NCBI RefSeq assembly: GCF_000317595.1
Contig: NZ_AEJC01000621.1
Coordinates: forward strand, 1-64,000
DNA from: Streptomyces ipomoeae 91-03
GTDB taxonomy: Bacteria > Actinomycetota > Actinomycetes > Streptomycetales > Streptomycetaceae
Length of the DNA stretch: 64,000 bases
Direction of reading: 5' to 3'
In this document: in pieces, positions 26,207 to 34,818 of the stretch
Position numbering within the stretch: the stretch's first letter is position 1
How the letters are laid out: each line of letters begins with the position of its first letter
Program-made: the position numbers and the translations under genes
Notes under the pieces: generated by a model
Database searches by the model: none
Told to the model about the DNA's origin: nothing
Seen by the model: the letters and a program-made list of their open reading frames with translations, nothing else

Positions 26207-27064
26207 ATGTCCAGGGACACAGATCCGAGTCTGAACCGCCGCAGACTCCGCATCGAGCTGCGGAAGGCGCGCGAGGACGCCGGCCTCACCCAGCGGGAGG
26301 CCGCAGATGCCCTTGAATGGTCCCTGTCAAAGGTGATCCGTCTGGAAGCGGCCACGGTGAGCTTGAGCGTCACCGACCTGCGGGCCCTGCTCCAGCTCTA
26401 CAACGTGACAGAGCCCGGTCTGGTGGCCGAACTGGAGGACGCCGCCCGCGGCTCCAAGGGGCTGTCCTGGTGGGCGCCGTACAGCGACATGGTGCATCCG
26501 CAGTTCGCTCAGTACCTGGGCTATGAGAGCGCCACGACCTCCCTCCGCACCTACCACCCGACGCTGATCCCCGCGCTGTTCCAGACGGAGGACTACGCGA
26601 TGGCCCAGCTGGCACCGCGATCGGCTCCCGAGGTGGCCCGGCGGTCGGCCGAGCTGCGCACCACGCGCCAGGAGCGGATCTTCGACGGCGAGAAGGGGAC
26701 GGAGGTGCACATCGTGCTGGACGAGGCGGCGGTCCGGCGGGTCATCGGCGGACCGGGCGTGATGCGCCATCAGCTGGAACACCTCAAAAACATGTCCGAG
26801 CACTCCCGAGTCACCATGCGCCTGTTCCCGTTCGCCGCGGGGGCGCACTACAGCGTGGCCGGCTCGTTCACCCTGCTCGGCTTCAAGGACGACGACGACC
26901 TGCTCTTCCTCGAAGGCCCGACAGGCATTTCGTCCAGCCGGGACGAACTCGAGCTGACGGCCCGCTACCAGGAGTGCTTCGAGGACATCAGCAGCAAGGC
27001 GTACGAAGGCGACCGGATGATCGAGCTGATCGACACGGTCAAGGAAAGTCTCGACAACAGCTGA
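26207..27064 (+). CDS. HTH regulator with DUF5753 domain (WhiJ-like)
   Basis: 285 aa from the ATG at 26207, AGGGAG 4 bases upstream. An XRE-type helix-turn-helix at residues 12-65 (LRKAREDAGLTQREAADALEWSLSKVIRLEA) is followed by the DUF5753 domain (WWAPYSDMVHPQFAQYLGYESA; TLIPALFQTEDYA; MRHQLEHL; LLFLEG). Proteins of this architecture, such as WhiJ of S. coelicolor, are regulators that usually work with a DUF397 protein. A DUF397 gene lies 0.8 kb away on the opposite strand, beyond two small membrane-protein genes. Confidence 0.9.
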   Translation: MSRDTDPSLNRRRLRIELRKAREDAGLTQREAADALEWSLSKVIRLEAATVSLSVTDLRALLQLYNVTEPGLVAELEDAARGSKGLSWWAPYSDMVHPQFAQYLGYESATTSLRTYHPTLIPALFQTEDYAMAQLAPRSAPEVARRSAELRTTRQERIFDGEKGTEVHIVLDEAAVRRVIGGPGVMRHQLEHLKNMSEHSRVTMRLFPFAAGAHYSVAGSFTLLGFKDDDDLLFLEGPTGISSSRDELELTARYQECFEDISSKAYEGDRMIELIDTVKESLDNS

Positions 27065-27105
27065 ATCCCGGGAGGGGACTACCCGGGCGACAACGGGGAG
27101 GGCCC

Positions 27106-27624
27106 ATGGTGGTCTTCGGGTTCCTTGAGTGGTGCAGGCGGCTGCGCGCGGCCCACTTCGTCACGGCGGGTGACCCTCCCGGGTGCCCTCCCGACTCCGC
27201 CGCCGACGAGGACGCGCCGGCCGCACTGGACGACGCCACACTGAAGGCCTACGCCATGCAGCGGCCCGAGTGGGCCGACGCCCTGATCCAGGTGGAGAAC
27301 GCCCGGGTGGACGGCGAGATAAGGCTGCTGTCGGTCCGGCTGCTGCTGGGCACGGCATGCGGAAGCGTGCTGCTGTTCAGCATCGCCGTGGCCGCCCGGG
27401 TGACCCCCGGCATCCGTCTGGGAGTGCTCACCCCGCTGTCCACAGCCGCGTTGGGTGCTCTCGCCGCGGCGATCGTCACGGCGCTCGCCGCCGGGATCGG
27501 CAAGGCGCTGCGCAGCCGCTCGGGGGCCGCGCAGTCACCTGTCGTCAACGATCCCGCGCGTCCTTCGGGCGAGCCGCCGTCAGAGCCCGGTCCAGAACGC
27601 GGAGGCGCTCCGCGCCAGGAGTGA
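27106..27624 (+). CDS. Two-TM membrane protein, function unknown
   Basis: 172 aa from the ATG at 27106, with GGGGAGGGCCC upstream. A cytoplasmic N-terminal half (AHFVTAGDPPG; DATLKAYAMQRPEWADALIQVENARVDGEIRLL) is followed by two TM helices (LLGTACGSVLLFSIAVAARV and LSTAALGALAAAIVTALAAGIG) and a Pro-rich tail. It lies 41 bases after the WhiJ-like gene and is probably co-transcribed with it. Its 3' end overlaps the convergent 102-aa gene by 80 bases. Confidence 0.65.
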   Translation: MVVFGFLEWCRRLRAAHFVTAGDPPGCPPDSAADEDAPAALDDATLKAYAMQRPEWADALIQVENARVDGEIRLLSVRLLLGTACGSVLLFSIAVAARVTPGIRLGVLTPLSTAALGALAAAIVTALAAGIGKALRSRSGAAQSPVVNDPARPSGEPPSEPGPERGGAPRQE

Positions 27625-27853
27625 GCCCCCACCACAGCCCGGCACTCGCGGCCGCGAGAACGGTCACCACCAGCCACACGAGGAGCTTGGCCTCGGAACC
27701 CGGTACCAGCAGTGCGGCGACCGCGCCGAGACCGACTGCCAGCACTCCCGTCACCAGGGAGAAGAGCGCGAGTGGGGCTGCTGTGGACAAGGACAGGCGC
27801 GAGGTACGGGATCCTCCCGCGCGCGTCGGGACTTGCTTGGCCCTGTCTCCCAT
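27545..27853 (-). CDS. Small two-TM membrane protein, convergent overlap
   Basis: 102 aa. Two TM segments (APLALFSLVTGVLAVGLGAVAALLVPG and LLVWLVVTVLAAASAGLWWGL) lie between basic ends. The ATG is preceded by GGAGGGACCCAT. It is downstream of the DUF397 gene on the minus strand with a 30-base gap, so a DUF397-membrane protein operon is likely. The 3' end overlaps the opposite-strand membrane gene. Function is unknown. Confidence 0.6.
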   Translation of the reverse strand: MGDRAKQVPTRAGGSRTSRLSLSTAAPLALFSLVTGVLAVGLGAVAALLVPGSEAKLLVWLVVTVLAAASAGLWWGLTPGAERLRVLDRALTAARPKDARDR

Positions 27854-27883
27854 ATGGGTCCCTCCCGTCCCGCCGGACGGCCC

Positions 27884-28093
27884 TCAGAAACCGTCCGCTG
27901 CCGGGTTCTCAAGTTCAGCCAGCAAACCACACCAAGCAGCGGCCGGAAAGACGAGCACCGGCCCTTCACGCCGTTTCGAGTCACGCACCAGGACGCGCGC
28001 CCCCTCGACGGCGACTTCGACACAGGTGTTGGTGTCCCCGCCCGAATAGCTGCTCTTCCACCACACCCGCGCCGACGAATCCCTGCCGACCAC
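27884..28093 (-). CDS. DUF397 family protein (WhiJ-system partner)
   Basis: 69 aa from the GTG at 28093, with GGAGGAGGTCG before it; a longer frame upstream has no support. The DUF397 core is unmistakable: VWWKSSYSGGDTNTCVEVAVEGARVLVRDSKRREGPVLVF, then WCGLLAELENP. Genes of this family pair with WhiJ-like HTH/DUF5753 regulators in streptomycetes, where they influence differentiation. The usual arrangement is adjacent; here the pair is split by two membrane-protein genes and placed in convergent orientation. Confidence 0.85.
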   Translation of the reverse strand: MVGRDSSARVWWKSSYSGGDTNTCVEVAVEGARVLVRDSKRREGPVLVFPAAAWCGLLAELENPAADGF

Positions 28094-28342
28094 ACCGACC
28101 TCCTCCAAGCCCCACGAGTCAGCGCACCGACACGGCGTCCATCGCAACGACCCGAGCGCCGTGTCCGACCGCCGCCCCGAGGCGGCGGCAGCCCCGGCCA
28201 CACCAGGTTCGTCTCCCCGCAACGAATCACCCAATGCCGCTCGTCGGCGCTCAGCTTTCGTACTGCCGTTCCCTCAAGTGTTCCCACCCAGGGCGTCGGG
28301 AAAGAGTGCGGAAACCGCCGATTCGGGCGTCTGACGATATTT

Positions 28343-28370
28343 CAGCGGTGTGGGCCTCAGCACACCGCTG
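28343..28370. repeat. 10-bp inverted repeat upstream of the B12 riboswitch
   Basis: CAGCGGTGTG pairs perfectly with CACACCGCTG across 8 bases. It sits between the DUF397 gene start (minus strand, 250 bases away) and the riboswitch (30 bases downstream). It might be a terminator protecting the cob operon, or an operator. The 250 bases between it and the DUF397 start show nothing else that I can name. Confidence 0.6.
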
Positions 28371-28399
28371 CGCCGCAGGTCAAGAGCAAGTTGACGGGT

Positions 28400-28535
28400 C
28401 TTCCAGGGCCGTGGTGGACTGCCGGGGCCATGTACGACGGCAGGAGAGGAAGCCGGTGCGAGTCCGGCGCGGTCCCGCCACTGTCACCGGGGAGGAACCT
28501 TCCCGGGAGCCAGGAACTCTCGCCGTCGGTCTCGT
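28400..28535 (+). promoter_or_regulatory. Cobalamin (AdoCbl) riboswitch
   Basis: Core elements appear in order: GGAAGCCGGTGCGAGTCCGG (28448-28467), GCGGTCCCGCCACTGT (28469-28484), and the B12 box AGCCAGGAAC at 28508-28517 inside a GGGAGCCAGGAACTCTCGCCG block. The element would switch the cob operon off when adenosylcobalamin is abundant. Outer limits are approximate. About 100 bases separate it from the cobD start, enough for the regulatory arm. Confidence 0.93.
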
Positions 28536-28575
28536 CGAACCAGGGCGTGGACACCCTGAGTGAGGACATATCGCC

Positions 28576-28635
28576 ATGCGCGGCTGCCGATCTAGCGTCA
28601 CCACCTGGTCCCTGACCGATCTCGCGACCGGCTGA
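28576..28635 (+). CDS. Possible 19-codon leader ORF before cobD
   Basis: ATG at 28576, preceded by GTGAGGACATATCGCC (GAGGA 9 bases before the ATG), opens a 19-codon frame (MRGCRSSVTTWSLTDLATG) whose TGA ends four bases before the cobD ATG. The cobD start itself lacks a good ribosome site. The reading is that the short ORF feeds ribosomes into cobD by coupling, downstream of the riboswitch. No codon-use test is possible on so short a frame. Confidence 0.4.
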   Translation: MRGCRSSVTTWSLTDLATG

Positions 28636-28639
28636 CCGC

Positions 28640-29581
28640 ATGCGTGCCGATCGCGTCTTCGCGTACGGCGCCGCCGCCGGACTCCTCGGTGACCTGCTGC
28701 TCGGCGATCCGCGCCGGGGGCATCCGGTCGCCGCGTTCGGGCGGGCCGCCGCCGCCGTGGAGCGGGTGCTGTGGCGGGACCACCGTGGGTGGGGGGCGCT
28801 GCACACCGCCGTGTGCGCCGGTGGCGCCGTCACGCTCGGTGCCGTCGCCGCCCGGGCCGTACGTACCTCTCCCGCCGCCTCCGTCGCGCTGACCGGCGTC
28901 GCCACCTGGGCCGTCGTCGGGGGGACTTCGCTCGCCCGTGAGGCCAGGACCATCGGGCGGGCGCTGGAGGCAGGGGACGTCGAGGCCGCCCGGATTCGGC
29001 TGCCGCATCTGTGTGGGCGGGATCCTCAGGCCCTCGACGCGGACGGTATCGCCCGGGCCGTCGTGGAGTCCGTAGCCGAGAACACCTCCGACGCCGTCGT
29101 GGGGGCGCTCGTGTGGGGGGCCGTCGGCGGGGTGCCGGGGCTTCTGGGGTTCCGGGCCGTCAACACGCTCGACGCCATGGTCGGGCACAAGTCGCCACGC
29201 TACCGGCGGTACGGGTGGGCCTCCGCCCGGCTCGACGACCTCGCCGGCTGGCCGGGGGCCCGGCTGACCGCCGCGCTCGCCGCCGTCGCCGGGGACGAGC
29301 CCCGAGGGGCCGTACGGGCCTGGCGGGCCGACGCCCACGCGCACCCGAGCCCCAACGCCGGGCCCGTGGAGGCGTCGTTCGCGGGGGCCCTCGGGGTGCG
29401 GCTGGGCGGGACGTTGTCGTACGGGGGGCGGGTCGAGCATCGGCCGGTGCTGAATGAGGAGGGGCGTTCCGTGGAGGTTCACGACATCGAGCGGGCCGTA
29501 CGGCTGTCCCGCCGGGTCGGTCTGCTCGCGCTCGGCGTCGGGATCGCCGCGCGCTTCGTGGTGAGGAGGCGCGCCTCGTGA
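28640..29581 (+). CDS. cobD: Adenosylcobinamide-phosphate synthase CobD/CbiB
   Basis: 313 aa integral membrane protein. Family blocks include LLLGDPRRGHPVAAFGR near residue 20, VESVAENTSDAVVGALVWGAVGG near 140, AVNTLDAMVGHKSPRYRRYGWASARLDD near 175, and GRVEHRPVLNEEG near the C-terminus. It attaches (R)-1-aminopropan-2-ol (phosphate) to adenosylcobyric acid. It is the first full gene of the riboswitch-controlled operon and overlaps cobQ by GTGA. CobD is named here in the Pseudomonas sense, not the Salmonella decarboxylase. Confidence 0.95.
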   Translation: MRADRVFAYGAAAGLLGDLLLGDPRRGHPVAAFGRAAAAVERVLWRDHRGWGALHTAVCAGGAVTLGAVAARAVRTSPAASVALTGVATWAVVGGTSLAREARTIGRALEAGDVEAARIRLPHLCGRDPQALDADGIARAVVESVAENTSDAVVGALVWGAVGGVPGLLGFRAVNTLDAMVGHKSPRYRRYGWASARLDDLAGWPGARLTAALAAVAGDEPRGAVRAWRADAHAHPSPNAGPVEASFAGALGVRLGGTLSYGGRVEHRPVLNEEGRSVEVHDIERAVRLSRRVGLLALGVGIAARFVVRRRAS

Positions 29582-31110
29582 AGGGCGGGTTGCTCGTCGC
29601 CGGTACCACCTCCGACGCCGGGAAGAGTGTCGTCACCGCCGGGATCTGCCGGTGGTTGGCGCGGCAGGGGGTCGAGGTCGCGCCGTTCAAGGCGCAGAAC
29701 ATGTCCCTCAATTCGTTCGTGACGAGGGAGGGCGCCGAGATCGGGCGGGCGCAGGCCATGCAGGCGCAGGCCTGTCGCGTCGAGCCGACGGCGCTGATGA
29801 ATCCCGTGCTGCTCAAGCCCGGTGGCGAGCAGAGCAGTCAGGTCGTGCTGCTCGGGAAGCCGGTGGGCGAGCTCAGTGCGCGCGGGTACCACGGCGGGCG
29901 GCAGCAGAAGTTGCTGGGGACCGTGTTGGACTGTCTCGCCGAGTTGCGGGGCACGTATGACGCGGTGATCTGTGAGGGGGCCGGTTCGCCCGCCGAGATC
30001 AATCTCCGGCGGACCGACATCGTGAACATGGGGATCGCCCGGAACGCCGGGCTCCCCGTGCTCGTGGTCGGCGACATCGACCGCGGGGGCGTCTTCGCCT
30101 CCTTCTTCGGCACCGTGGCCCTGCTCTCGCCCGAGGACCAGGCGCTCGTCGCCGGGTTCCTCGTCAACAAGTTCCGCGGTGACGTCTCCCTGCTGGAGCC
30201 GGGCCTCGACATGCTGCACGGGCTCACCGGGCGGCGTACGTACGGGGTGCTGCCCTTCCGGCACGGGCTCGGCATCGACGAGGAGGACGGGCTGCGAGTC
30301 TCCCTGCGGGGGACCGTGCGGGAGTCGAACGTGGCTCCCCCGGTGGGTGAGGACGTGCTGCGGGTCGCCGTCTGTGCCATCCCGCTCATGTCCAACTTCA
30401 CGGACGTCGACGCGCTGGCCGCCGAACCGGGCGTCGTCGTGCGGTTCGTGGACCGGCCGGAGGAGCTGGCCGACGCCGACCTCGTCGTCATACCGGGGAC
30501 CCGGGGGACCGTACGGGCGCTGGAGTGGCTGCGGGAACGCGGGCTGGCCGACGCCCTGAAGCACAGGGCCGCCGAGCAGCGGCCCGTCCTCGGGATCTGC
30601 GGTGGCTTCCAGATCCTCGGTGAGCGCATCGAGGACGAGGTCGAGAGCCGGCGGGGACGCGTCGAGGGGCTCGGGGTGCTTCCCGTCCGTGTGCGGTTCG
30701 CCCGCGAGAAGACCCTCACCCGGCCTGTCGGCGAAGCCCTCGGAGAGCGCGTCGAGGGGTACGAGATCCACCACGGGATCGCCGACGTCAGCGGCGGCGA
30801 CACGTTCATCTCCGATGACGAAGGACACAGCTTGGACGGCTGCCGGGTCGGGCAGACCTGGGGCACGCACTGGCACGGGTCGCTGGAGTCGGACGGGTTC
30901 CGGCGGGCCTTCCTGCGCGAGGTGGCCGCCGCCGCGGGACGCCGCTTCGTCCCGGCCGCCGACACGTCGTTCGCCACGCTGCGCGAGGAACAGCTCGACC
31001 GGCTCGGCGATCTGATCGAGGAACACGCGGACACGGACGCGCTCTGGCGGCTCATCGAGTCGGGCGCGCCGCAAGGACTGCCTTTCATTCCACCGGGAGC
31101 GCCCGCATGA
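29578..31110 (+). CDS. cobQ: Cobyric acid synthase CobQ
   Basis: 510 aa, GTG start. The N-terminal ATPase-like domain has GTTSDAGKSVVTAG and PFKAQNMSLNSF. The C-terminal type 1 glutamine amidotransferase domain has the nucleophile Cys341 in LGICGGFQIL and the His in THWHGSLES near residue 433. It amidates four carboxyl side chains of adenosylcobyrinate a,c-diamide using glutamine. It overlaps both cobD and cobN by four bases. Confidence 0.97.
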   Translation: MKGGLLVAGTTSDAGKSVVTAGICRWLARQGVEVAPFKAQNMSLNSFVTREGAEIGRAQAMQAQACRVEPTALMNPVLLKPGGEQSSQVVLLGKPVGELSARGYHGGRQQKLLGTVLDCLAELRGTYDAVICEGAGSPAEINLRRTDIVNMGIARNAGLPVLVVGDIDRGGVFASFFGTVALLSPEDQALVAGFLVNKFRGDVSLLEPGLDMLHGLTGRRTYGVLPFRHGLGIDEEDGLRVSLRGTVRESNVAPPVGEDVLRVAVCAIPLMSNFTDVDALAAEPGVVVRFVDRPEELADADLVVIPGTRGTVRALEWLRERGLADALKHRAAEQRPVLGICGGFQILGERIEDEVESRRGRVEGLGVLPVRVRFAREKTLTRPVGEALGERVEGYEIHHGIADVSGGDTFISDDEGHSLDGCRVGQTWGTHWHGSLESDGFRRAFLREVAAAAGRRFVPAADTSFATLREEQLDRLGDLIEEHADTDALWRLIESGAPQGLPFIPPGAPA

Positions 31111-34100
31111 GCACAGTGTTGTTGTTGTCCACCGCCGACACGGATCTGCTGGCGGCCCGGGCCGCTTCCGGCGTCTCGTACCGGATCGGCAATCCGACCC
31201 GGGTGGACGTGACGGAGGAGCTGCCCGGTCTGCTCGACGGCGCGGACATCGCCGTCGTACGGCTGCTGGGCGGCAAGCGGGCCTGGGAGGAGGGGCTGGC
31301 CAAGCTGAAGGCGTCGGGCATTCCGACCGTGCTGCTGGGTGGCGAGGCCGTGCCGGACGCGGAGTTGATGGCCGAGTCGTCCGTCCCGGCCGGGGTGGTG
31401 GCGGAGGCGCTGAAGTACCTCGTCGAGGGCGGGCCCGCCAACCTCACCGAACTCGCCCGCTTCCTGTCCGACACCGTGCTCCTGACGGGCGAGGGCTTCG
31501 TCGAACCGCAGAAGATGCCGGAGTACGGCGTCCATGGCTCCCGTGCGCAGGAGAGCGGCCGGCCGACCGTCGGTGTGCTCTTCTACCGGGCCCATGAGCT
31601 GAGCGGCAACACCGCGTTCGTGGACACGCTGTGCGACGCGATCGAGGCGCGGGGCGCCAACGCTCTTCCCGTCTACTGCGGTTCGCTGCGCGGCGCCGAC
31701 GCCGGACTGTACGAGCTGCTGGCGAAGGCGGACGCGTTGGTCGCCACCGTCCTCGCCGCCGGTGGCACACACGCCTCGCAGGCCTCGGCCGGTGGTGACG
31801 AGGAGGCCTGGGACATCGGGGCGCTGGCCGACCTCGACATCCCGGTTCTGCAAGGGCTCTGCCTCACCTCGTCGCACGCCACCTGGGACGAGTCGGACGC
31901 CGCCCTCTCCCCCATGGACGCGGCGATGCAGGTCGCGATCCCGGAGTTCGACGGGCGGCTCATCACCGTGCCGTTCTCGTTCAAGGAGCAGGGTCCGGAC
32001 GACGTTCCGGTGTACGTCGCCGACCCGGAGCGGGCCGGGCGGGTCGCCGGGATCGCCGTACGGCACGCCCGGTTGAAGCACAAGCCGAACGCGGAGAAGC
32101 GGCTGGCCCTGGTCTTCACCGCCTACCCGACCAAGCACTCGCGGGTCGGCAACGCGGTCGGCCTCGACACGCCCGCCTCGGCGGTACGAGTGCTGGACGC
32201 ACTGCGGGACGCGGGGTACTCGCTCACCGAATACCCCTCCGGCGGCGACGAGTTGATCCACCGGCTGATCGAGGCCGGCGGGCACGACGTCGAGTGGCTG
32301 ACGGAGGAGCAGCTGGCCTCCGCGCCCGCGCGGGTGCCGCTCGCCGACTACCGGGCGTGGTTCGACAAGCTCGACCCGGAACTCAAGGGTGCGATGACCG
32401 AGGCGTGGGGCGAGCCGCCGGGCTCGCTGTACGTGGACGGGGACGACATCGTGCTCGCGTCCCTCCAGTTCGGGAACGTCGTCGTGATGATCCAGCCGCC
32501 GCGCGGCTTCGGCGAGAACCCGATCGCGATCTACCACGACCCCGACATGCCGCCGTCGCACCACTACATGGCGGCGTACCGGTGGCTGGAGAACAGTTTC
32601 GGCGCCGACGCGATCGTGCACATGGGCAAGCACGGCACGATGGAGTGGCTGCCGGGCAAGGGGCTGGGGCTGAGCGGGGGTTGCGCGCCGGACGCCGTCC
32701 TCGGGGATCTGCCTCTCATCTACCCCTTCATCGTCAACGACCCCGGTGAGGGCACCCAGGCCAAGCGGCGCGGGCACGCCACGGTGGTCGACCACCTGGT
32801 GCCGCCGATGGCGCGGGCCGACACGTACGGCGATCTGGCGAAGCTGGAGCAGCTGCTCGACGAGTACGCGCTGGTGTCCGACCTGGACCCGACGAAGGCG
32901 CCGGCCGTACGCGCCCAGATCTGGACCCTCGTCAAGGCCGCCGAGCTGCACCACGACCTGCATGTGGCGGAGCAGCCGGAGGACGACGAGTTCGACGAGT
33001 TCGTCATGCACATCGACGGCTATCTGTGCGAGATCAAGGACGTGCAGATCAGGGACGGTCTGCACATTCTGGGCGGCGGGCCGGTCGGTGAGCCGCGCGT
33101 GAACCTGGTGCTGGCCGTACTGCGGGCCTCGCAGGTGTGGGGCGGGCAGGCCAACGCCCTGCCGGGGCTGCGGGCTTCGCTGGCCGCCCACTTCGGCCTC
33201 AGCGAGAAGGAGTTGCTGGCCGAGCCGGGGGCTCCGGTGAAGATGCCGGTGGAGCTGACCGAACTGGTCGAGGGTCCGTCGCGTACGGCGGCCGACGCGA
33301 TCGACCTGCTGGAGCGGCTGTGCCGGCGGATCGCGGAGGGCATGGAGGCGCGGGACTGGGACGTCACGGTCGTCCCGGCGCTGGTGCGCGGGGTGCTCGG
33401 CGTCGAACTCCAGGACGCCGTCGCGGTGTTGGAGTTCGCGTGCAACGAGGTCGTGCCTCGGCTGGCGAAGACCACGGACGAGATCGGGCACATCCTGCGG
33501 GCGCTGGACGGCGGTTACGTCCCGGCGGGCCCGTCCGGCTCGCCCACGCGCGGTCTGGTGAACGTGCTGCCGACCGGCCGGAACTTCTACTCCGTCGACC
33601 CCAAGGCCATTCCGTCCCGGCTGAGCTGGGAGGTCGGGCAGTCGCTCGCCGACTCGCTCGTGCAGCGGTATCTGGCCGACACCGGTGAGTACCCGAAGTC
33701 CGTCGGGCTCACGGTGTGGGGGACGTCCGCGATGCGTACGCAGGGCGACGACATCGCGGAGATCCTGGCGCTGCTGGGCTGCCGTCCGGTGTGGGACGAC
33801 GCGTCGCGCCGGGTGACCGGGTTCGAGGTCGTGCCGCTGGAGGAGCTGGGCCGGCCGCGTGTCGACGTCACGGTGCGTATCTCCGGGTTCTTCCGGGACG
33901 CGTTCCCGCATGTGGTGGGGCTGATCGACGACGCGGTTCGGGCGGTGGCCGAGCTGGACGAGCCGGCCTCGCAGAACTTCGTCAAGGCGCACGCCGACGA
34001 GGACGCCGCCGAGCACGGTGACCGGAGGCGGGCCACGGCTCGGATCTTCGGGTCGAAGCCGGGGGCTTATGGGGCCGGGTTGCTGCCGTTGATCGACGCG

Positions 34101-34760
34101 CGGAACTGGCGGTCGGACGCCGACCTCGCCGAGGTGTACGCCGTCTGGGGTGGTTACGCGTACGGGCGCGGGCTGGACGGGCGGGCGGCTCGGGGCGACA
34201 TGGAGACGGCGTTCCGGCGGATCGCGGTGGCGGCGAAGAACGTGGACACCCGCGAGCACGACCTCGTCGACGCCGACGACTACTTCCAGTACCACGGTGG
34301 CATGGTCGCCATGGTGCGGCATCTGACGGGGGCCTCCCCGGAGGCGTACGTCGGTGACAGTGCCGTACCGGACCAGGTGAAGACACGGACACTGGGCGAG
34401 GAGACGCACAGGGTTTTCCGGGCGCGTGTCGTCAACCCGCGCTGGATGGCGGCCATGAGGCGCCACGGCTACAAGGGCGCCTTCGAGATGGCGGCGACCG
34501 TGGACTACCTGTTCGGGTACGACGCCACGGCGGGCGTCGTGGACGACTGGATGTACGAGAAATTGGCATCCGAGTACGTGTTCTCGCCGGAGAACCAGGA
34601 GTTCATGCGCAAGTCCAACCCATGGGCTCTGAGGGGCATCACGGAGCGCCTGCTGGAGGCCGCTGACCGCGGGCTCTGGGCGGAGCCGGACCAGGAGACC
34701 CTGGACCGGCTCCGGGCGACGTACCTCGAACTCGAGGGAGATCTGGAGGGGGACGAGTGA
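31107..34760 (+). CDS. cobN: Cobaltochelatase subunit CobN
   Basis: 1217 aa, the normal length for CobN/BchH-type large subunits. The hallmark block IVHMGKHGTMEWLPGKGLGLS lies near residue 505; other conserved blocks include YRWLENSF, GNPxxRGL-like stretches and the C-terminal EYVFSPENQEFMRKSNPWAL. It inserts Co(II) into hydrogenobyrinic acid a,c-diamide with ATP-driven partner subunits. The partner is probably the ChlI/ChlD-type protein encoded next. A 58-base gap with a hairpin separates the two genes. Confidence 0.96.
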   Translation: MSTVLLLSTADTDLLAARAASGVSYRIGNPTRVDVTEELPGLLDGADIAVVRLLGGKRAWEEGLAKLKASGIPTVLLGGEAVPDAELMAESSVPAGVVAEALKYLVEGGPANLTELARFLSDTVLLTGEGFVEPQKMPEYGVHGSRAQESGRPTVGVLFYRAHELSGNTAFVDTLCDAIEARGANALPVYCGSLRGADAGLYELLAKADALVATVLAAGGTHASQASAGGDEEAWDIGALADLDIPVLQGLCLTSSHATWDESDAALSPMDAAMQVAIPEFDGRLITVPFSFKEQGPDDVPVYVADPERAGRVAGIAVRHARLKHKPNAEKRLALVFTAYPTKHSRVGNAVGLDTPASAVRVLDALRDAGYSLTEYPSGGDELIHRLIEAGGHDVEWLTEEQLASAPARVPLADYRAWFDKLDPELKGAMTEAWGEPPGSLYVDGDDIVLASLQFGNVVVMIQPPRGFGENPIAIYHDPDMPPSHHYMAAYRWLENSFGADAIVHMGKHGTMEWLPGKGLGLSGGCAPDAVLGDLPLIYPFIVNDPGEGTQAKRRGHATVVDHLVPPMARADTYGDLAKLEQLLDEYALVSDLDPTKAPAVRAQIWTLVKAAELHHDLHVAEQPEDDEFDEFVMHIDGYLCEIKDVQIRDGLHILGGGPVGEPRVNLVLAVLRASQVWGGQANALPGLRASLAAHFGLSEKELLAEPGAPVKMPVELTELVEGPSRTAADAIDLLERLCRRIAEGMEARDWDVTVVPALVRGVLGVELQDAVAVLEFACNEVVPRLAKTTDEIGHILRALDGGYVPAGPSGSPTRGLVNVLPTGRNFYSVDPKAIPSRLSWEVGQSLADSLVQRYLADTGEYPKSVGLTVWGTSAMRTQGDDIAEILALLGCRPVWDDASRRVTGFEVVPLEELGRPRVDVTVRISGFFRDAFPHVVGLIDDAVRAVAELDEPASQNFVKAHADEDAAEHGDRRRATARIFGSKPGAYGAGLLPLIDARNWRSDADLAEVYAVWGGYAYGRGLDGRAARGDMETAFRRIAVAAKNVDTREHDLVDADDYFQYHGGMVAMVRHLTGASPEAYVGDSAVPDQVKTRTLGEETHRVFRARVVNPRWMAAMRRHGYKGAFEMAATVDYLFGYDATAGVVDDWMYEKLASEYVFSPENQEFMRKSNPWALRGITERLLEAADRGLWAEPDQETLDRLRATYLELEGDLEGDE

Positions 34761-34773
34761 CGTCTCCTGGAAC

Positions 34774-34789
34774 CCCCGCAGCAGCGGGG
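34774..34789 (+). repeat. Hairpin between cobN and the chelatase ATPase gene
   Basis: CCCCGC-AGCA-GCGGGG, a 6-bp GC stem, sits 13 bases after the cobN stop and before a fresh AAGGAG at 34803. It may be a weak attenuator or an mRNA-processing site that sets the ratio of the large and ATPase subunits. Confidence 0.55.
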
Positions 34790-34818
34790 AGCAAGTCAGT
34801 CAAAGGAGTGATCGCAGC

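Noticed and set aside
27751..28287. 178-codon minus-strand frame overlapping the DUF397 gene
   Set aside because: The DUF397 frame is a sure match and has the better ribosome site. The beginning of this frame (MGTLEGTAVRKL) looked gene-like, but the remainder is shadow sequence.
29838..34466. Very long minus-strand open frame (over 1500 codons) opposite cobQ and cobN
   Set aside because: It is the antisense shadow of two certain genes in high-GC DNA. Its product is Arg/Pro/His/Val-rich without any recognisable domain.
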